DNA from: Corynebacterium glaucum
GTDB lineage: Bacteria > Actinomycetota > Actinomycetes > Mycobacteriales > Mycobacteriaceae
NCBI RefSeq assembly: GCF_002287505.1
Contig: NZ_CP019688.1
Coordinates: forward strand, 496,001 to 560,000
Reading direction: 5' to 3'
DNA: 64,000 bases
Shown here: piece by piece, positions 27,077 to 36,600 of the stretch
Layout: every line of letters begins with the position of its first letter
How positions within the stretch are numbered: position 1 is the stretch's first letter
Notes under the pieces: generated by a model
Database searches by the model: none
What the model was told of the DNA's origin: nothing
The model's input: the letters and a program-made list of their open reading frames with translations, nothing else
Program-made: the position numbers and the translations under genes

Positions 27077-27775
27077 TTAATTGAGCAGGTAGCCGGGTTG
27101 GGACCAAAGCTGAGCGAACTTCTCGGTGTCCCCGGCGACCGCTTGCACGGTGCCGCTTTGGGCCGTGAGATCCACCGTGTAATGGTCGGTGATGCCTGCG
27201 GCGGTGGCACCTCCGCGCTCGCCCCACGTGAGGCGAACCTGGCCGTCGTCAAGCATTTCAATGCTCTCTACCTTGGTAAAGAGCCGCATTTCGCCGTCGG
27301 GCTGGCCGTTGACGTAGAGCGCTAGTCCGTCACTGATGGAGGCGCCGGTGCCTGCCGGCCCGTCTTCGCGGCCGAGTGAACCGCGGAAGGTGATCCAGCT
27401 CAACGGGGCGCACGGATCGTAGTGATTCTCGATGTCTTCGATCCAGTAATTGGTGTCGGTGTGATTCTCGGCTGGCATGCGTCCCGGAGCGGTGCCGGTG
27501 GCGTATTGCTGGCGTGGGTCTGTGGGCGGCGTGGTGCAGTCGCCAGCTGGGGTGGTTGCCCCGGCCGGCGGGGCTGCGGTGTCGACCTCGGTGGTGGGTT
27601 GCTGCGTGACTGTCTCGACTGTCGCTTCCTGGGTGACCGCTTCCGTCACCGTTTCCGGCGCCGACGTTGCCGCTGAAGTCTCAGCGGTGGTGTCGTCGGT
27701 GGCGCTGCACGACGCAATCGCGAGCGCCGCCGGAACTGCAATGAGTACTTGGGTGGCTAATTTGAGTCGCGTCAT
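27077..27775 (-). CDS. LppP/LprE-like lipoprotein
   Basis: A 232-residue exported lipoprotein. The signal peptide MTRLKLATQVLIAVPAALAIASC ends with a lipobox Cys. A low-complexity Thr/Glu/Ala linker (residues about 25-75) follows, then a compact domain with NYWIEDIENHYDPCAPLSWITFRGS, matching the LppP/LprE family of mycolata. The function is unknown; a surface or wall role is likely. The ATG at 27775 is preferred because it sits exactly at the signal peptide. Its gene converges with the Cj0069-like gene. Confidence 0.8.
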   Translation of the reverse strand: MTRLKLATQVLIAVPAALAIASCSATDDTTAETSAATSAPETVTEAVTQEATVETVTQQPTTEVDTAAPPAGATTPAGDCTTPPTDPRQQYATGTAPGRMPAENHTDTNYWIEDIENHYDPCAPLSWITFRGSLGREDGPAGTGASISDGLALYVNGQPDGEMRLFTKVESIEMLDDGQVRLTWGERGGATAAGITDHYTVDLTAQSGTVQAVAGDTEKFAQLWSQPGYLLN

Positions 27776-28049
27776 GCCCCTCAAGGATAGGTGCTTCGCC
27801 ACCTTTGCTGGCTCCGTATCGGTGAGCACCGGGCAACAATGCCGGATTCCGCCTGGTAGCAGCTCGCCTGTGAAGTCTCTGCCAAGTCAGTAATGGCCTC
27901 TATTTCAGCCCCAGTTTTCCGCGTTTTTGGGGTCCACAGGTTTGCGCTGTGCTTCGCTGACTTGCCGTCTCCACTATGCAGCCGGGGGCTTACCCCCTTA
28001 GAATGCATTAAGCAAAAGCTCAAATCAGTGATGAAAGAAGGCAGGACCC

Positions 28050-28925
28050 ATGTCCACTCCGTTCAACCCTAACGACCGTGACCCGAATAAGGACGTCTCG
28101 TCCCAGCCGTTCGGTGCTGGCTCCTCCGACTCGCAGTCCAGCCAGCCGACCTGGGGTTCCAACAGCACCGGCTCGTCCCAGACTGGTTGGGGTTCCTCCG
28201 ACTCGAACTCGTCGCAGTCCGGCTGGGGTGCATCCGATTCCAACAGTTCCCAATCTGGCTGGGGCGCATCTGACTCCAGCAGCTCCCAGTCCAGCGATTC
28301 TCCGTACGGTCAGTCGCAGTACGGCCAGAGCCAGTCCCAGAGCGGCCAGGGCAGCCAGGGCAGCCAGTACGGTCAGACCCCAGCCTACGGCCAGTCCGGT
28401 TTCGGGCAGGCGGGTCAGAGCTACGGTCAGTCTGATTACGGTCAGTCGTAGTACGGCCAGAGCCAGTCCCAGACTCAGGGTCAGACTCAGGCCTACGGCC
28501 AGACGCAGGGTGGCCAGTACGGTCAGACCCAGGGCTTCGGCCAGCCTTACAGCGGTTTCCAGCAGGACGGTGGCAGCGCGAACAACGCGGCCCAGGGCCA
28601 ACGCCAGAACTTCTTCAAGGCGTTGTTTGATCGATCGTTCGAGCGCTCCTTCACCCTTGACTTCCACAAGACGCTCTTCACCATCGCGCTCGTGTTTATC
28701 GGCATTTTCTGGGTGCTTGGTCTCATCGGTTCTCTGTCCACTTTCACCGAGGGGGCTGGTGAAGGTGTGCTGGCACTTGTCATGTTCCTGATTTTCGGTA
28801 CCTTCGGCGTGCTGTTCTGGACCATCATGATTCGTGTCAGCCTGGAGTTTTACGTGGCAATGATGCGCACGCAGCGCGATGTTAAGCGCCTGGCTGAGGA
28901 CGACACCACCTCCAGCACCAGCTAA
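28050..28925 (+). pseudogene. DUF4282 membrane protein with SYGQ-rich N-terminus, split by an in-frame amber codon
   Basis: The same frame runs from ATG 28050 to the stop at 28925, interrupted only by TAG at 28449-28451 (codon 134). Before it lie 133 residues of low complexity: Ser/Trp/Gly repeats (SQSGWGASDSN), then YGQSQ repeats. After it come more YGQ repeats, then DUF4282: FFKALFDRSFERSFTLDFHK and two membrane helices. At 28311 and at 28440 the same DNA repeat occurs with CAG in one and TAG in the other, so the stop looks like a C-to-T change. The result is a pseudogene, a read-through gene, or two proteins (a second start near the TTG at 28623). Start is preceded by AAGGCAGGA. Confidence 0.78.
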
Positions 28926-28943
28926 CCTCTTCTTTACGACGAA

Positions 28944-28984
28944 CCCCAAGCCGCGTGAACGCACGCAGCTTGGGGCTTCGTTTT
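28944..28984 (+). terminator. Terminator of the DUF4282 gene
   Basis: Stem CCCCAAGC (28944-28951) with GCTTGGGG (28968-28975), extended by CGTG/CACG inside, followed by TTTT at 28981-28984. Confidence 0.88.
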
Positions 28985-29032
28985 GCCCTGTCTAAGTGGA
29001 GCGGGCTGGTCGGTGATTTCCGCCGCGGTCCC

Positions 29033-29084
29033 GGCCACTGTCTCAGGCCACTGTCTCAGACCACTGTCTCAGACCACTGTCGGT
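29033..29084. repeat. Four tandem 13-bp units (GRCCACTGTCTCA)
   Basis: Units start at 29033, 29046, 29059 and 29072. The first two are identical, the third differs at one base, and the last ends CGGT. They lie in noncoding DNA between the DUF4282 terminator and the DUF3151 stop. No spacers, so this is not a CRISPR array. No convincing gene is seen in 28926-29194. Confidence 0.9.
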
Positions 29085-29194
29085 CACCGGAAGTCGATGG
29101 TGCCGAAGATGCGGTTGGCTCAGCCACCGGGTCTGGGGCGTTCGAGCAGGGAACCAAACCAAATGCAAGGAACCCCCATGGGTGTCACCTGCGG

Positions 29195-29602
29195 CTAAAC
29201 ATTTGAATCGAGAAGGGTTTCCACACTGGCCGGGTCCGCGTCGGAAAGCATCTGGCGGCAGCGGTCGTACTCATCAGTCTCACCGATGGCTTTGGCAGCC
29301 AGGGCGAGCATCGCGATCGCTTTGAGCACCGGCTGGTTCGCCTCGTGCGTTGCAGGCACTGGGCCCCAGCCTTTCCAGCCGTTGGCGCGCAGGCGGTCAA
29401 GGGAGCGGTGGTAGCCGGTGCGCGCGTACGCGTAGGCAACGATCGGGTCGCCTTCTGACAATTCCTTCTCCGCGCGGGCGGCCCAAACCGCCGGGGAGTT
29501 GGGGTGGGCGTAGACCGAGGCGTCGTCAAGCAAATTGCTCTTCGAAGCGGGGTCTTCCGGGAGTTTCACGGGTGGGGGAGCGAGCATGTCGTTGATGTCC
29601 AT
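29195..29602 (-). CDS. DUF3151 family protein
   Basis: A 135-residue soluble protein of the actinobacterial DUF3151 family. It shows AVWAARAEKELSEGDPIVAYAYARTGYHRSLDRLRANGWKG, a helical-repeat pattern also seen in TPR-like proteins. The function is unknown. A TAGCTT box at 29610-29615 lies 7 bases before the ATG, so translation is probably leaderless. The first three bases of that box are the maf stop codon, so the promoter is embedded in the end of maf. Confidence 0.85.
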   Translation of the reverse strand: MDINDMLAPPPVKLPEDPASKSNLLDDASVYAHPNSPAVWAARAEKELSEGDPIVAYAYARTGYHRSLDRLRANGWKGWGPVPATHEANQPVLKAIAMLALAAKAIGETDEYDRCRQMLSDADPASVETLLDSNV

Positions 29603-29612
29603 GGGTGCGAAG

Positions 29613-30203
29613 CTAGTCCCAGAACGCGCTCGCGTCGAGGCCGAACTGATAGAGCGCGCGGCGCAGAAACGGCATCGAGAGGCCGATGACGCTAGTCGGG
29701 TCGCCGTCGATGGAGTCGATGAACCAACTGCCTAGAGCCTCGAGGGTGAACGCGCCGGCGCATTCAAGCGGCTGTCCGGAGCGCGCGTAGGCCTCGATGT
29801 CGGTGTCGGATACGTCGCCGAACTGGATGGCGGTGCGCACAGTGTGCTGCACCCACTCGCCGCGGTACGTCGCGGCATGGCCGGTGAGCAGGTGCGCGGT
29901 GCGGCCGCGCTGGGCGCGCCAGCGTTCGATTGTGGCTTCGACGGTGTGGGGTTTACCGAGCAGCTCGCCGTCGAGGAGCAGCATGGAGTCGCACCCGATC
30001 ACCACATCGTCGGGGTGGCCGGGCGCGATCGCGTCGGCCTTTGCGCGGGCGAGCGCGGCGACAACGTCAGCTGGCGCGGTGCCGCCGAGTGAGGCGATCA
30101 GCGCGTCTTCGTCAATGTTGGCAGGTCTCAGGAGGGGAGACACCCCACCTTGCTCAAGGAGCATGCGTCTCGACGGTGATTTGGACGCCAGCACCAGCCG
30201 CAC
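29613..30203 (-). CDS. maf: Maf-like nucleotide pyrophosphatase
   Basis: A 196-residue Maf/HAM1-fold protein. The family motifs are RLVLASKSPSRRMLLEQ at the N-terminus, VIGCDSMLLLDGELLGKP in the centre, and SIDGDPTSVIGLSMP near the end. Maf proteins hydrolyse dTTP, UTP or modified nucleotides and are linked to septum formation control. The GTG at 30203 is 4 bases after the accE stop, so the two are in one operon. An in-frame upstream extension would run through accE and was rejected. Confidence 0.9.
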   Translation of the reverse strand: MRLVLASKSPSRRMLLEQGGVSPLLRPANIDEDALIASLGGTAPADVVAALARAKADAIAPGHPDDVVIGCDSMLLLDGELLGKPHTVEATIERWRAQRGRTAHLLTGHAATYRGEWVQHTVRTAIQFGDVSDTDIEAYARSGQPLECAGAFTLEALGSWFIDSIDGDPTSVIGLSMPFLRRALYQFGLDASAFWD

Positions 30204-30207
30204 AGCG

Positions 30208-30435
30208 TTAGAAGTAGGCAACGTTGCCAAATGCGTGCGGGTTGTACACCGCACCTTGGTGGTGGCTCGGGCGAGGTGCGCCCCAGCCGTTGCGGTCGGC
30301 CGGATTCTGGGCTGCTGCCCGTGCGGTCTGCTCGGCCTGCAGGTCAGCGATGACGGTGGTAAGCGCCGCAAGCTCTTCTTCGTTCAGGTGTCCCTTGGTC
30401 ACGGTGAACAAGGGCGCAGCGTTTGGTGTCGTCAT
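30208..30435 (-). CDS. accE: Acyl-CoA carboxylase epsilon subunit
   Basis: A 75-residue protein. It contains FTVTKGHLNEEELAALTTVIADLQAEQ, the typical epsilon-subunit pattern (xVxkGxxxeEElAAL), followed by a short disordered tail. Epsilon subunits bridge and stimulate actinobacterial acyl-CoA carboxylase complexes. GAAAGGAGATTCACC precedes the ATG, a strong ribosome-binding site. It lies 57 bases after dtsR2 in the same direction and 4 bases before maf. Confidence 0.85.
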   Translation of the reverse strand: MTTPNAAPLFTVTKGHLNEEELAALTTVIADLQAEQTARAAAQNPADRNGWGAPRPSHHQGAVYNPHAFGNVAYF

Positions 30436-30492
30436 GGTGAATCTCCTTTCACCGAGGATTCAGGCTCTGCCAGCTTACGGTGGCGTAGGTTT

Positions 30493-32049
30493 CTAGAGGG
30501 GGATGTTACCGTGCTTCTTCGTTACTGGGTAGATCACTTTGCGCTCGAGGAGGCGCAAACCTTCAAGCACCTGCGCCCGGGTCTGGTGCGGCTCGATGAC
30601 CGCGTCCACGAGACCGCGCTCGGTAGCTACGTACGGGTTGAGGTTCTCGGCCTCGTACTCCGCCGCGTCCGTACCGATCGCGGTTGCCGCCGTTGGGGCA
30701 TCAGCCAGCGCGATCTGAGCGGTAGGCCACGCAAACACCAGGTCCGCACCCAGGCCCTTCGAGCCGAGGACGGCGTAGGCGGTGCCGTGCGCCTTACGGG
30801 TAATCACCGTGATGGTGCCAACCTGGGCCTCGGCGAACGCGTACGCAAGCGCGGCAGCGCCAGCAGCGGCGCCGGCTCGCTCCTCGTCCGCTGACGGCAC
30901 GAAACCGGGGCAGTCCACGAACTGCACGATCGGCAGGTTGAACGCGTCGCACGTGCGGATAAACCGGGCAGCCTTGCGCGCACCGTCGTAAGTCAGGCAG
31001 CCAGCAAGCACACTCGGCTGGGTGGCGACAACGCCCACTGCGCGACCGCCGATGTGGGCGAATCCCGTGACTACGTTTCCGGCGAAATCCGCGCCCACTT
31101 CAAACAGCTCACCGTCGGTGACCGCGGTGATGATGTCGGCGACGTCGTACGCCGCAGCGTCGTCGTCTGGCATAAACGTATCCAGATCGAGATTCTGCGC
31201 TTCGACACCGGCGGCACCAGAATCGGCACCGGTTGCGCCCGTATTTAACCCCGCCCGGCCCGCGCCACCCGCAGCCTGGCCAAGCGGCGAGCCGGCCAGG
31301 TTGTTCAGCGGCAAATAGCCGACCAGGCTACGCACCTGCTCAAGCGCATCCGCATCACTTGCCGCAGTGAGGTGCGCAAGCCCGGACTCAGACGCGTGCA
31401 CGCGGGCGCCGCCAAGCGCATCCGCGTCCACGCCAGCGTCACCGGACACCGCGCGAACCGCTTCGACATCGGTGAGGTGCAGCGCGGCACCGTCGACCAT
31501 CACAGTGAGGTCCGCCAGCGGCACCGTCGCCGCCGCCAGCCCAGCCGTGTCGCCAGCCACGACAGCGATCTGCGGGATCAACCCTGACGCCACCGACGCC
31601 GCGCGCAGCAGCTTCGCCTGCATGTGCGCGGTCACGATGCCTTCTTGCCAGCGCGGGCCCGCAGAGTTGTAGATGCCGATCACCGGCACGCCAGTCTTGG
31701 TAGCCAACTCGTAGATCTTCAGCATCTTCTCGGCGTAAACCTCGCCGACTCCGCCGTCGAAGATGGTGCCGTCCTGGGAGAATACGCAGACCCGGCGACC
31801 GTCGATAAGCCCATAGCCCGTAATCACCCCATCGGTGGCGGGCTTGGTGCGGTACATCTTGTATGCCTCGATGCGGTGGCGGGCCAGCGCGTCCGTCTCC
31901 ACGAATGTGCCAGTGTCGAGGAGCTGCTCCACCCGCTCGCGCGCGGCGCGATCCGCGTCTTGTCCGACCGGCGCTTGCGATTCCGCAAGACGGTTGCGCA
32001 AGTCCTCAATACGACCGGCAGTGGTGGTCAAGTCGGGTTTAGAAGTCAT
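30493..32049 (-). CDS. dtsR2: Acyl-CoA carboxylase beta subunit paralogue (DtsR2-like) with altered oxyanion motifs
   Basis: A 518-residue carboxyltransferase subunit. Overall it aligns with DtsR1 ([71 protein letters not shown] at the end). The glycine pairs that form the oxyanion holes are changed: DtsR1 has [13 protein letters not shown] and [10 protein letters not shown], while this protein has GDTAGLAAATVPL and AHGTAYAVLG. A Gly/Ala-rich insert (about residues 260-300) is also unique. It may have low or altered activity or be structural. TACACT at 32058-32063 lies 8 bases before the ATG, so it is probably leaderless. It leads the dtsR2-accE-maf operon. Confidence 0.85.
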   Translation of the reverse strand: MTSKPDLTTTAGRIEDLRNRLAESQAPVGQDADRAARERVEQLLDTGTFVETDALARHRIEAYKMYRTKPATDGVITGYGLIDGRRVCVFSQDGTIFDGGVGEVYAEKMLKIYELATKTGVPVIGIYNSAGPRWQEGIVTAHMQAKLLRAASVASGLIPQIAVVAGDTAGLAAATVPLADLTVMVDGAALHLTDVEAVRAVSGDAGVDADALGGARVHASESGLAHLTAASDADALEQVRSLVGYLPLNNLAGSPLGQAAGGAGRAGLNTGATGADSGAAGVEAQNLDLDTFMPDDDAAAYDVADIITAVTDGELFEVGADFAGNVVTGFAHIGGRAVGVVATQPSVLAGCLTYDGARKAARFIRTCDAFNLPIVQFVDCPGFVPSADEERAGAAAGAAALAYAFAEAQVGTITVITRKAHGTAYAVLGSKGLGADLVFAWPTAQIALADAPTAATAIGTDAAEYEAENLNPYVATERGLVDAVIEPHQTRAQVLEGLRLLERKVIYPVTKKHGNIPL

Positions 32050-32116
32050 AGGCCTCAAGTGTAGAGATCGGGGTTTGCAACGCCACATTGCCCATCGTCC
32101 GGCCCTGCCGCGTGCG

Positions 32117-32266
32117 TTACGGCTCCTGCCAATTCAGCCCGCGGCGAATGCGGATCGGGCCCTTCACCGCGGCGATGTTGACCTCGCAGATCGAGGATTC
32201 CGGTTTGCGCGCCGCGAGCAGGTTGCTTATCGACGCCCCAATGACACCGCTATCCACCTCAGCCAA
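32117..32266 (-). CDS. Possible small protein (49 aa)
   Basis: A minus-strand frame starting at TTG 32266 encodes MAEVDSGVIGASISNLLAAR, and then a tail ending RIRRGLNWQEP. The start overlaps the DoxX-like stop by 8 bases, with GGAAGGG a few bases upstream. I recognise no family. It includes the complement of TTGCTTATCGACG, read as Ala-Ser-Ile-Ser-Asn. It fills the gap between the DoxX-like gene and dtsR2 and could be a genuine coupled small gene or chance. Confidence 0.4.
   Translation of the reverse strand: MAEVDSGVIGASISNLLAARKPESSICEVNIAAVKGPIRIRRGLNWQEP
32223..32235 (+). repeat. Exact copy of the 13-mer TTGCTTATCGACG
   Basis: In the gap (or small frame) between the DoxX-like gene and dtsR2. 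Confidence 0.9.
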
Positions 32267-32672
32267 GATGCCCTTCCTTGTACACGCGCCATGCGGCGCG
32301 AATCATCGGGATCTGCAGGGGCAGGCGGGCGATTCCGAGCGCCTGTTGGGGCCACGACTTATCCCGCCACTGCCACGCCATGTAGAAGTTCGCGGGCCAG
32401 ACTGCGGTGAGCAGTGCCGCAGAGAACAGGCCCCCGGCGCGTTGGATTCCGCGAGAGCGGCGGCGGTGGCCCGGGTTGGACTGCGGGCCGAGCGCGGGCG
32501 CGGCGAGCATCACCGCCGCCGCCAGCTCCGCCACGCCGGAGACGTACGTGTAGGTCCGCGGCGCGCCGGGCAGCGCCGGTGGCACAATCGCGTCGAAGAC
32601 ATCAGGCTTGGAAAAGTGCAGCGCTCCTGCGATGCCGAAGATCGGGATCAACGCGCGCGATGGAAAATGCAT
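32259..32672 (-). CDS. DoxX-like small membrane protein
   Basis: A 137-residue protein with four hydrophobic segments (IPIFGIAGALHF, VSGVAELAAAVMLAAPAL, GLFSAALLTAVWPANFYMAW, LPLQIPMIRAAWRVYKEG), matching DoxX/DUF-type four-helix membrane proteins. The characteristic GxxHFxxPxxF near the start and the mid-protein GVAELAAA are visible. The cellular role is unknown; relatives are linked to redox stress. It is divergent from the gene at 32703 with 30 bases between starts. Confidence 0.75.
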   Translation of the reverse strand: MHFPSRALIPIFGIAGALHFSKPDVFDAIVPPALPGAPRTYTYVSGVAELAAAVMLAAPALGPQSNPGHRRRSRGIQRAGGLFSAALLTAVWPANFYMAWQWRDKSWPQQALGIARLPLQIPMIRAAWRVYKEGHLG

Positions 32673-32702
32673 GGGGCCAGGCTAGCGGAGGAGGATGGCG
32701 CG

Positions 32703-33698
32703 GTGACCAAGATCGTCTCGTTCGATACCACGTTGCGAGGTGCCCCGCTCCGGGTCGAGGTCTGCGTGACACCGGTTCGCGGCGGCCAGCTCGGTGACGG
32801 GCATGAGCGCCTCGCCCGCAAGCTCGCGCACAGGCTCATGGATGCCAGCGCGGAGTTTGTCCCAGCACAGGTAGAGGGGCAGGGTGCGGGAGTAACCGAT
32901 CGCATGCTGCCTGAGTTCGACAAGCCGCGTGCCGACTCCAGCCCGGTGGAACTGCGGGAGTTCTTTCGTGGCGTGGCGCAGCGGCTGAATCCGCTGGCCC
33001 AGCGTGATCCGCGGATGGTCGGCGCGTTGTACGCAGCCCGCGCGGGTGAAGAATATGCGGGCGATCTACGCACTGACTTCCTTAGCGAGGTGCTCGCGGG
33101 AATGCGGGAGATGGGAGGGCGTCGGGTCGTCGTCAAGCGAATGCTTCCTGGTGCTGAAATGACCTGCGCAATCGAGTCCGGGGATGCTGAGCTTGTGCGG
33201 GCCCTGGCTGAGGCGGCGTGGGAAGCGACCGGGCCGCAGCTGCATGCGCTCGATTTCTACGCGGCGCTGGCGGCAACGAAGCGCGCGTGCCGGGCGGGCG
33301 ACCGGGCGGCGCTGGAACGTGGTTTGAGAGTTTTGACGCAGTTTGGGCCGGAGTTCGAGGTGCCGGCGGGTCTCGACGATGTTGGGGTGGTTGAGGCGTG
33401 GTTGCCGCGGGCGGTGGGCGAACTAGTTCCGGCCGGTTGGGTGGCTGGGGCCGACGCAGCGTTCGATGCAGCCTTCGATGCTGCGTTCGATGCGCGGTTG
33501 CTCGACGGGCTCAACGCGCTGCCCGGCGCGCGCTTCGTCGCGGTGTCCGAGCGCGGCGGCGAGCAAGCGGGGGAGCTGAGCCCGGGGCAGGTGAGCCCGG
33601 GGGAGCTGAGCCCGGTTGACTTGGGCGCGGCGCTTACCGCCGAAACGCTGCGCGCGGTGAGCGCACAGGGCGCGCAGACGTTTCGCGGCTGGATCTAG
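32703..33698 (+). CDS. Unknown protein with short tandem repeats
   Basis: A 331-residue soluble protein starting VTKIVSFDTTLRGAPLRVEV. GGAGGAGG lies 9 bases before the GTG. I do not recognise a family. The C-terminal third holds two tandem repeats: AFDA three times (33456-33491, 12-bp units) and a 15-bp GELSPGQVSP-type repeat (about 33569-33619), so this region is expansion-prone. The N-terminal 200 residues are helical with several conserved-looking Arg and Glu. Its stop shares the palindrome CTAG (33695-33698) with the convergent fas stop. Confidence 0.7.
   Translation: MTKIVSFDTTLRGAPLRVEVCVTPVRGGQLGDGHERLARKLAHRLMDASAEFVPAQVEGQGAGVTDRMLPEFDKPRADSSPVELREFFRGVAQRLNPLAQRDPRMVGALYAARAGEEYAGDLRTDFLSEVLAGMREMGGRRVVVKRMLPGAEMTCAIESGDAELVRALAEAAWEATGPQLHALDFYAALAATKRACRAGDRAALERGLRVLTQFGPEFEVPAGLDDVGVVEAWLPRAVGELVPAGWVAGADAAFDAAFDAAFDARLLDGLNALPGARFVAVSERGGEQAGELSPGQVSPGELSPVDLGAALTAETLRAVSAQGAQTFRGWI
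33456..33491 (+). repeat. Three tandem 12-bp units coding AAFD
   Basis: Near-identical units GCAGCGTTCGAT starting at 33456, 33468 and 33480, in frame inside the unknown gene. Confidence 0.85.
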
Positions 33699-36600
33699 CT
33701 GAGCGGGTACTTACCGTCCTCGCCCAGGCGAGCATCCGGGTTGAGCAACAGCGCGATCTCGCCGTCGTGGGTGTTGCCCTCGACGAAGCGGCGGTTCTCC
33801 ACCTGCTCGAACAGCGGGCGGCGGCCCACCATGCCGGCCTCGAGGTGATCGGCACCTGCGCGCAGGCGCTGGGTCGCGCGCTCACGCCACTCGGCTGCCG
33901 CCGCCTCACCGCGCGCGGCGACCACGGCCGCCTCGAACACGCCCGGGTGCGCGAGCACGACCAGAGCGCCAACGTGGCCGAAGCCGAGTGAGGTCAGTGC
34001 GGCCGCCTTCACACGGCCTTCGCCAAGCGCGAGCGGGGCGCGCAGCCACACGAGGTTCTTGGCTTTCGGTGAGATGAGTGGATCGACGCAGTCCAGGGAC
34101 GCGTTCTGCGGCAGGTTGCCGGTGCGCAAAACGTCGATCAGCCCGCCGATCTGGAACAGGGCCGCACCCGCCTTGGAGTGGCCGGTGAGCGTCTTCTGCG
34201 AGATGACGTACAGCGGCGCGCGCGCATCGCGGCCGATGGCCGGCCACAGAATGGAGTGCAGCTCCGACTCGTTCGGGTCGTTCGCGTTGGTGGAGGTGTC
34301 GTGCTTGCTCAGCACGGTGACGTCGTCAGGCGTTAGCCCCAGCGAAGCGAGATTCTTGGCCAGGCGCGACTGCTCGCCGCCGCGCGCTGCCGCCAGCACG
34401 CCCAGGCCCGGCGCCGGAATCGAGGTATGAGCGCCGTCGCCGAAGGAATGGGCGTACGCGATCACGGCGTGCACCGGCAGCCCCAGTTCAGCCGCAAGCG
34501 AGCCGCGCGCGATCAGCACCGTGCCGCCGCCTTCGGCCTCGAGGAAGCCGCCGCGGCGTCGGTCGTTGGCGCGCGAGATGAAGCGGTCGTCGATGCCCTT
34601 GGCGCGCATCGTCTCCGTGTCCGCGGTGGCGTTCATATTGCCGAAGCCTTCCAGCGACTCGACCTGGACGTCGTCGATACCGCCGGCGACCACAAAGTCC
34701 GCCTTGCCCAGCGCAATCTTGTCCACGGCCTCCTCGACCGACACCGCCGCCGTCGCACACGCACCGACCGGGTGGATCATGGAGCCGTACCCACCAACCA
34801 GCGCCTGCATGACGTGCGCCGCGACCACGTTCGGTAGCGCCTCCTGCAGGATGTCGCTTTGGCGCTCGTGGCCCAGGAAGCGGGACACGAACACCTTGTG
34901 CAGGGACTCCATGCCACCAATACCGGTACCTTGCGTCGACGCCACGTCCGCCGGGTGCACGGCCCGCATCAACTCCGCCGGGGTGAAGCCGGCGGAGATG
35001 AACGCGTCCACCGCGGTGACCAGGTTCCACACCGCCATGCGGTCCATGCCGTCGATCATCTGCGCCGGGATGCCCCAGTTCGCCGGGTCGAAATCGTCCG
35101 GCATCTGCCCGGCAACGGTGCGCGTCAGCGTCGCCTTGCGCGGCATCGCGGCCTTCGCGCCCGCCAGTCGGGTCACGGTCCACTCGCCGTCGTTGCTGCG
35201 CACCACAGTCTTCTCGGGGTCGGCAGTTGCGTAGTCGCGGGCTTCGCTTTCCGACGCCACCGTGAACGTCACATCACGATCCAGGAAGACCTCAGTCATA
35301 TCGATGGAGCCACGGTCAGTGAGGAAGTACTTGTCCGTCAGCTCTCGCACGCCGGCGCGCGCCACGACTTCGTCCCGGAAGCGCTCGTAGATGTCTTCCT
35401 CGGGCACTTCGGCGCCGTCAGCGTCGTACCAGCCCGGGGTCGGGTCTTCGGCCCAGGTCACCAGGCCCGTCATCCACGCCAGCTCGAGCACGCCGGCGGC
35501 GGTGAGATCAACCTCGCCGTTGCGCTGGATGCCGTATTCCGCTTCACGACGGGTCCTGCCGGAACCCCACGACGAGACCTCGCCGATGCCGCAGATGACG
35601 ATCATGTCGTAGAGCGAGCAGGTCACCTCGCCAACCTCAATGCCAGTCGGCTGCACCGGGTTGGCCACGTTCGGCAGTGCCTTGATGGTCTCGGCAGTGG
35701 CGGCACCGGTCTCAGCGCTCGCGCCAGCGTTGTCGTCTGAGTCAGCAGCGCGGCCGCGGCGGGCGAGGTCCGCGATGGACACACCCGCGTCCGCGAGTCC
35801 GCCGGTGAGGTCGAGATCCAACGGGCCCTCAGCGGCGCGTGTCCGAGACTCCTGCGACACCAAACCCATGAGCTCGGAGGAGATCTCCTCCGGATCCCAC
35901 ACGTGGATGCCGGCTTCTTTTGCCGCCGGGATGAGCACGTCGTTGCCGCCCATTAGCGCAGTACCGGACACCCAGCCGATGCGCGCCTGCGCTAGCGTCA
36001 CGCCTTCCGGCCAGCCGGATTCGGCGGACCACTTGTTCAGCACCGCATCGAGCGCGGCCTTGACCTCGCCGTACGCGCCGTCGCCGCCGAAGGTGCCGCG
36101 GTTCGGCGAACCCGGCAGCACCACGTGGGTGCGCACCGCCTGGTCGGAGGCCTGCGCGAGCTCGGACAGGCGCGCAATCGTGCGCTCCACCGACCACAGC
36201 AGCAGGCGCGCCTGGGTCTCGGCGTTGCCGCCGACTTCGGCCAGCGAGCCGGAGACACTCGGCGCCGCGAACGGGAACGCCAGCGTTGGGGTCAGCGCAG
36301 GCTTGATCACCTTGACCTCGTTGCCCACCGTTTCCTTCTGCTCGGTGCCAATCCAGTCAATCAGCGCGTCAATGTCGCGGTACGAACTCAAATTCGCCGG
36401 CACCAGCCACAGCGCCGCGCCCTGCGACGCGTGGTCGCGGTAGAGCTTGCGCGCGAACTCCTTGCGCGCCTGGTTCACGCGCGAGGCGGTCATAATCACC
36501 GTCGCGCCGCCTTCCAGCAGACGCTCCACCAACGCAGTGGCAATCGAGCCCGGCGCGGCACCGGTCACCAGCGCCACGTCTGCCGCGTACTCCAGCTCCG

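Noticed and set aside
29033..29084. CRISPR array
   Set aside because: Repeats are contiguous with no spacers and there are no cas genes.
28955..29206. 83-codon plus-strand frame over the 13-bp repeats
   Set aside because: Begins inside a terminator hairpin, overlaps the DUF3151 end, and shows no protein-like pattern.
32088..32702. Upstream extension of the gene at 32703
   Set aside because: The extension is Arg/Pro-rich, crosses the divergent DoxX-like gene and lacks a ribosome-binding site; the GTG at 32703 has a strong one.
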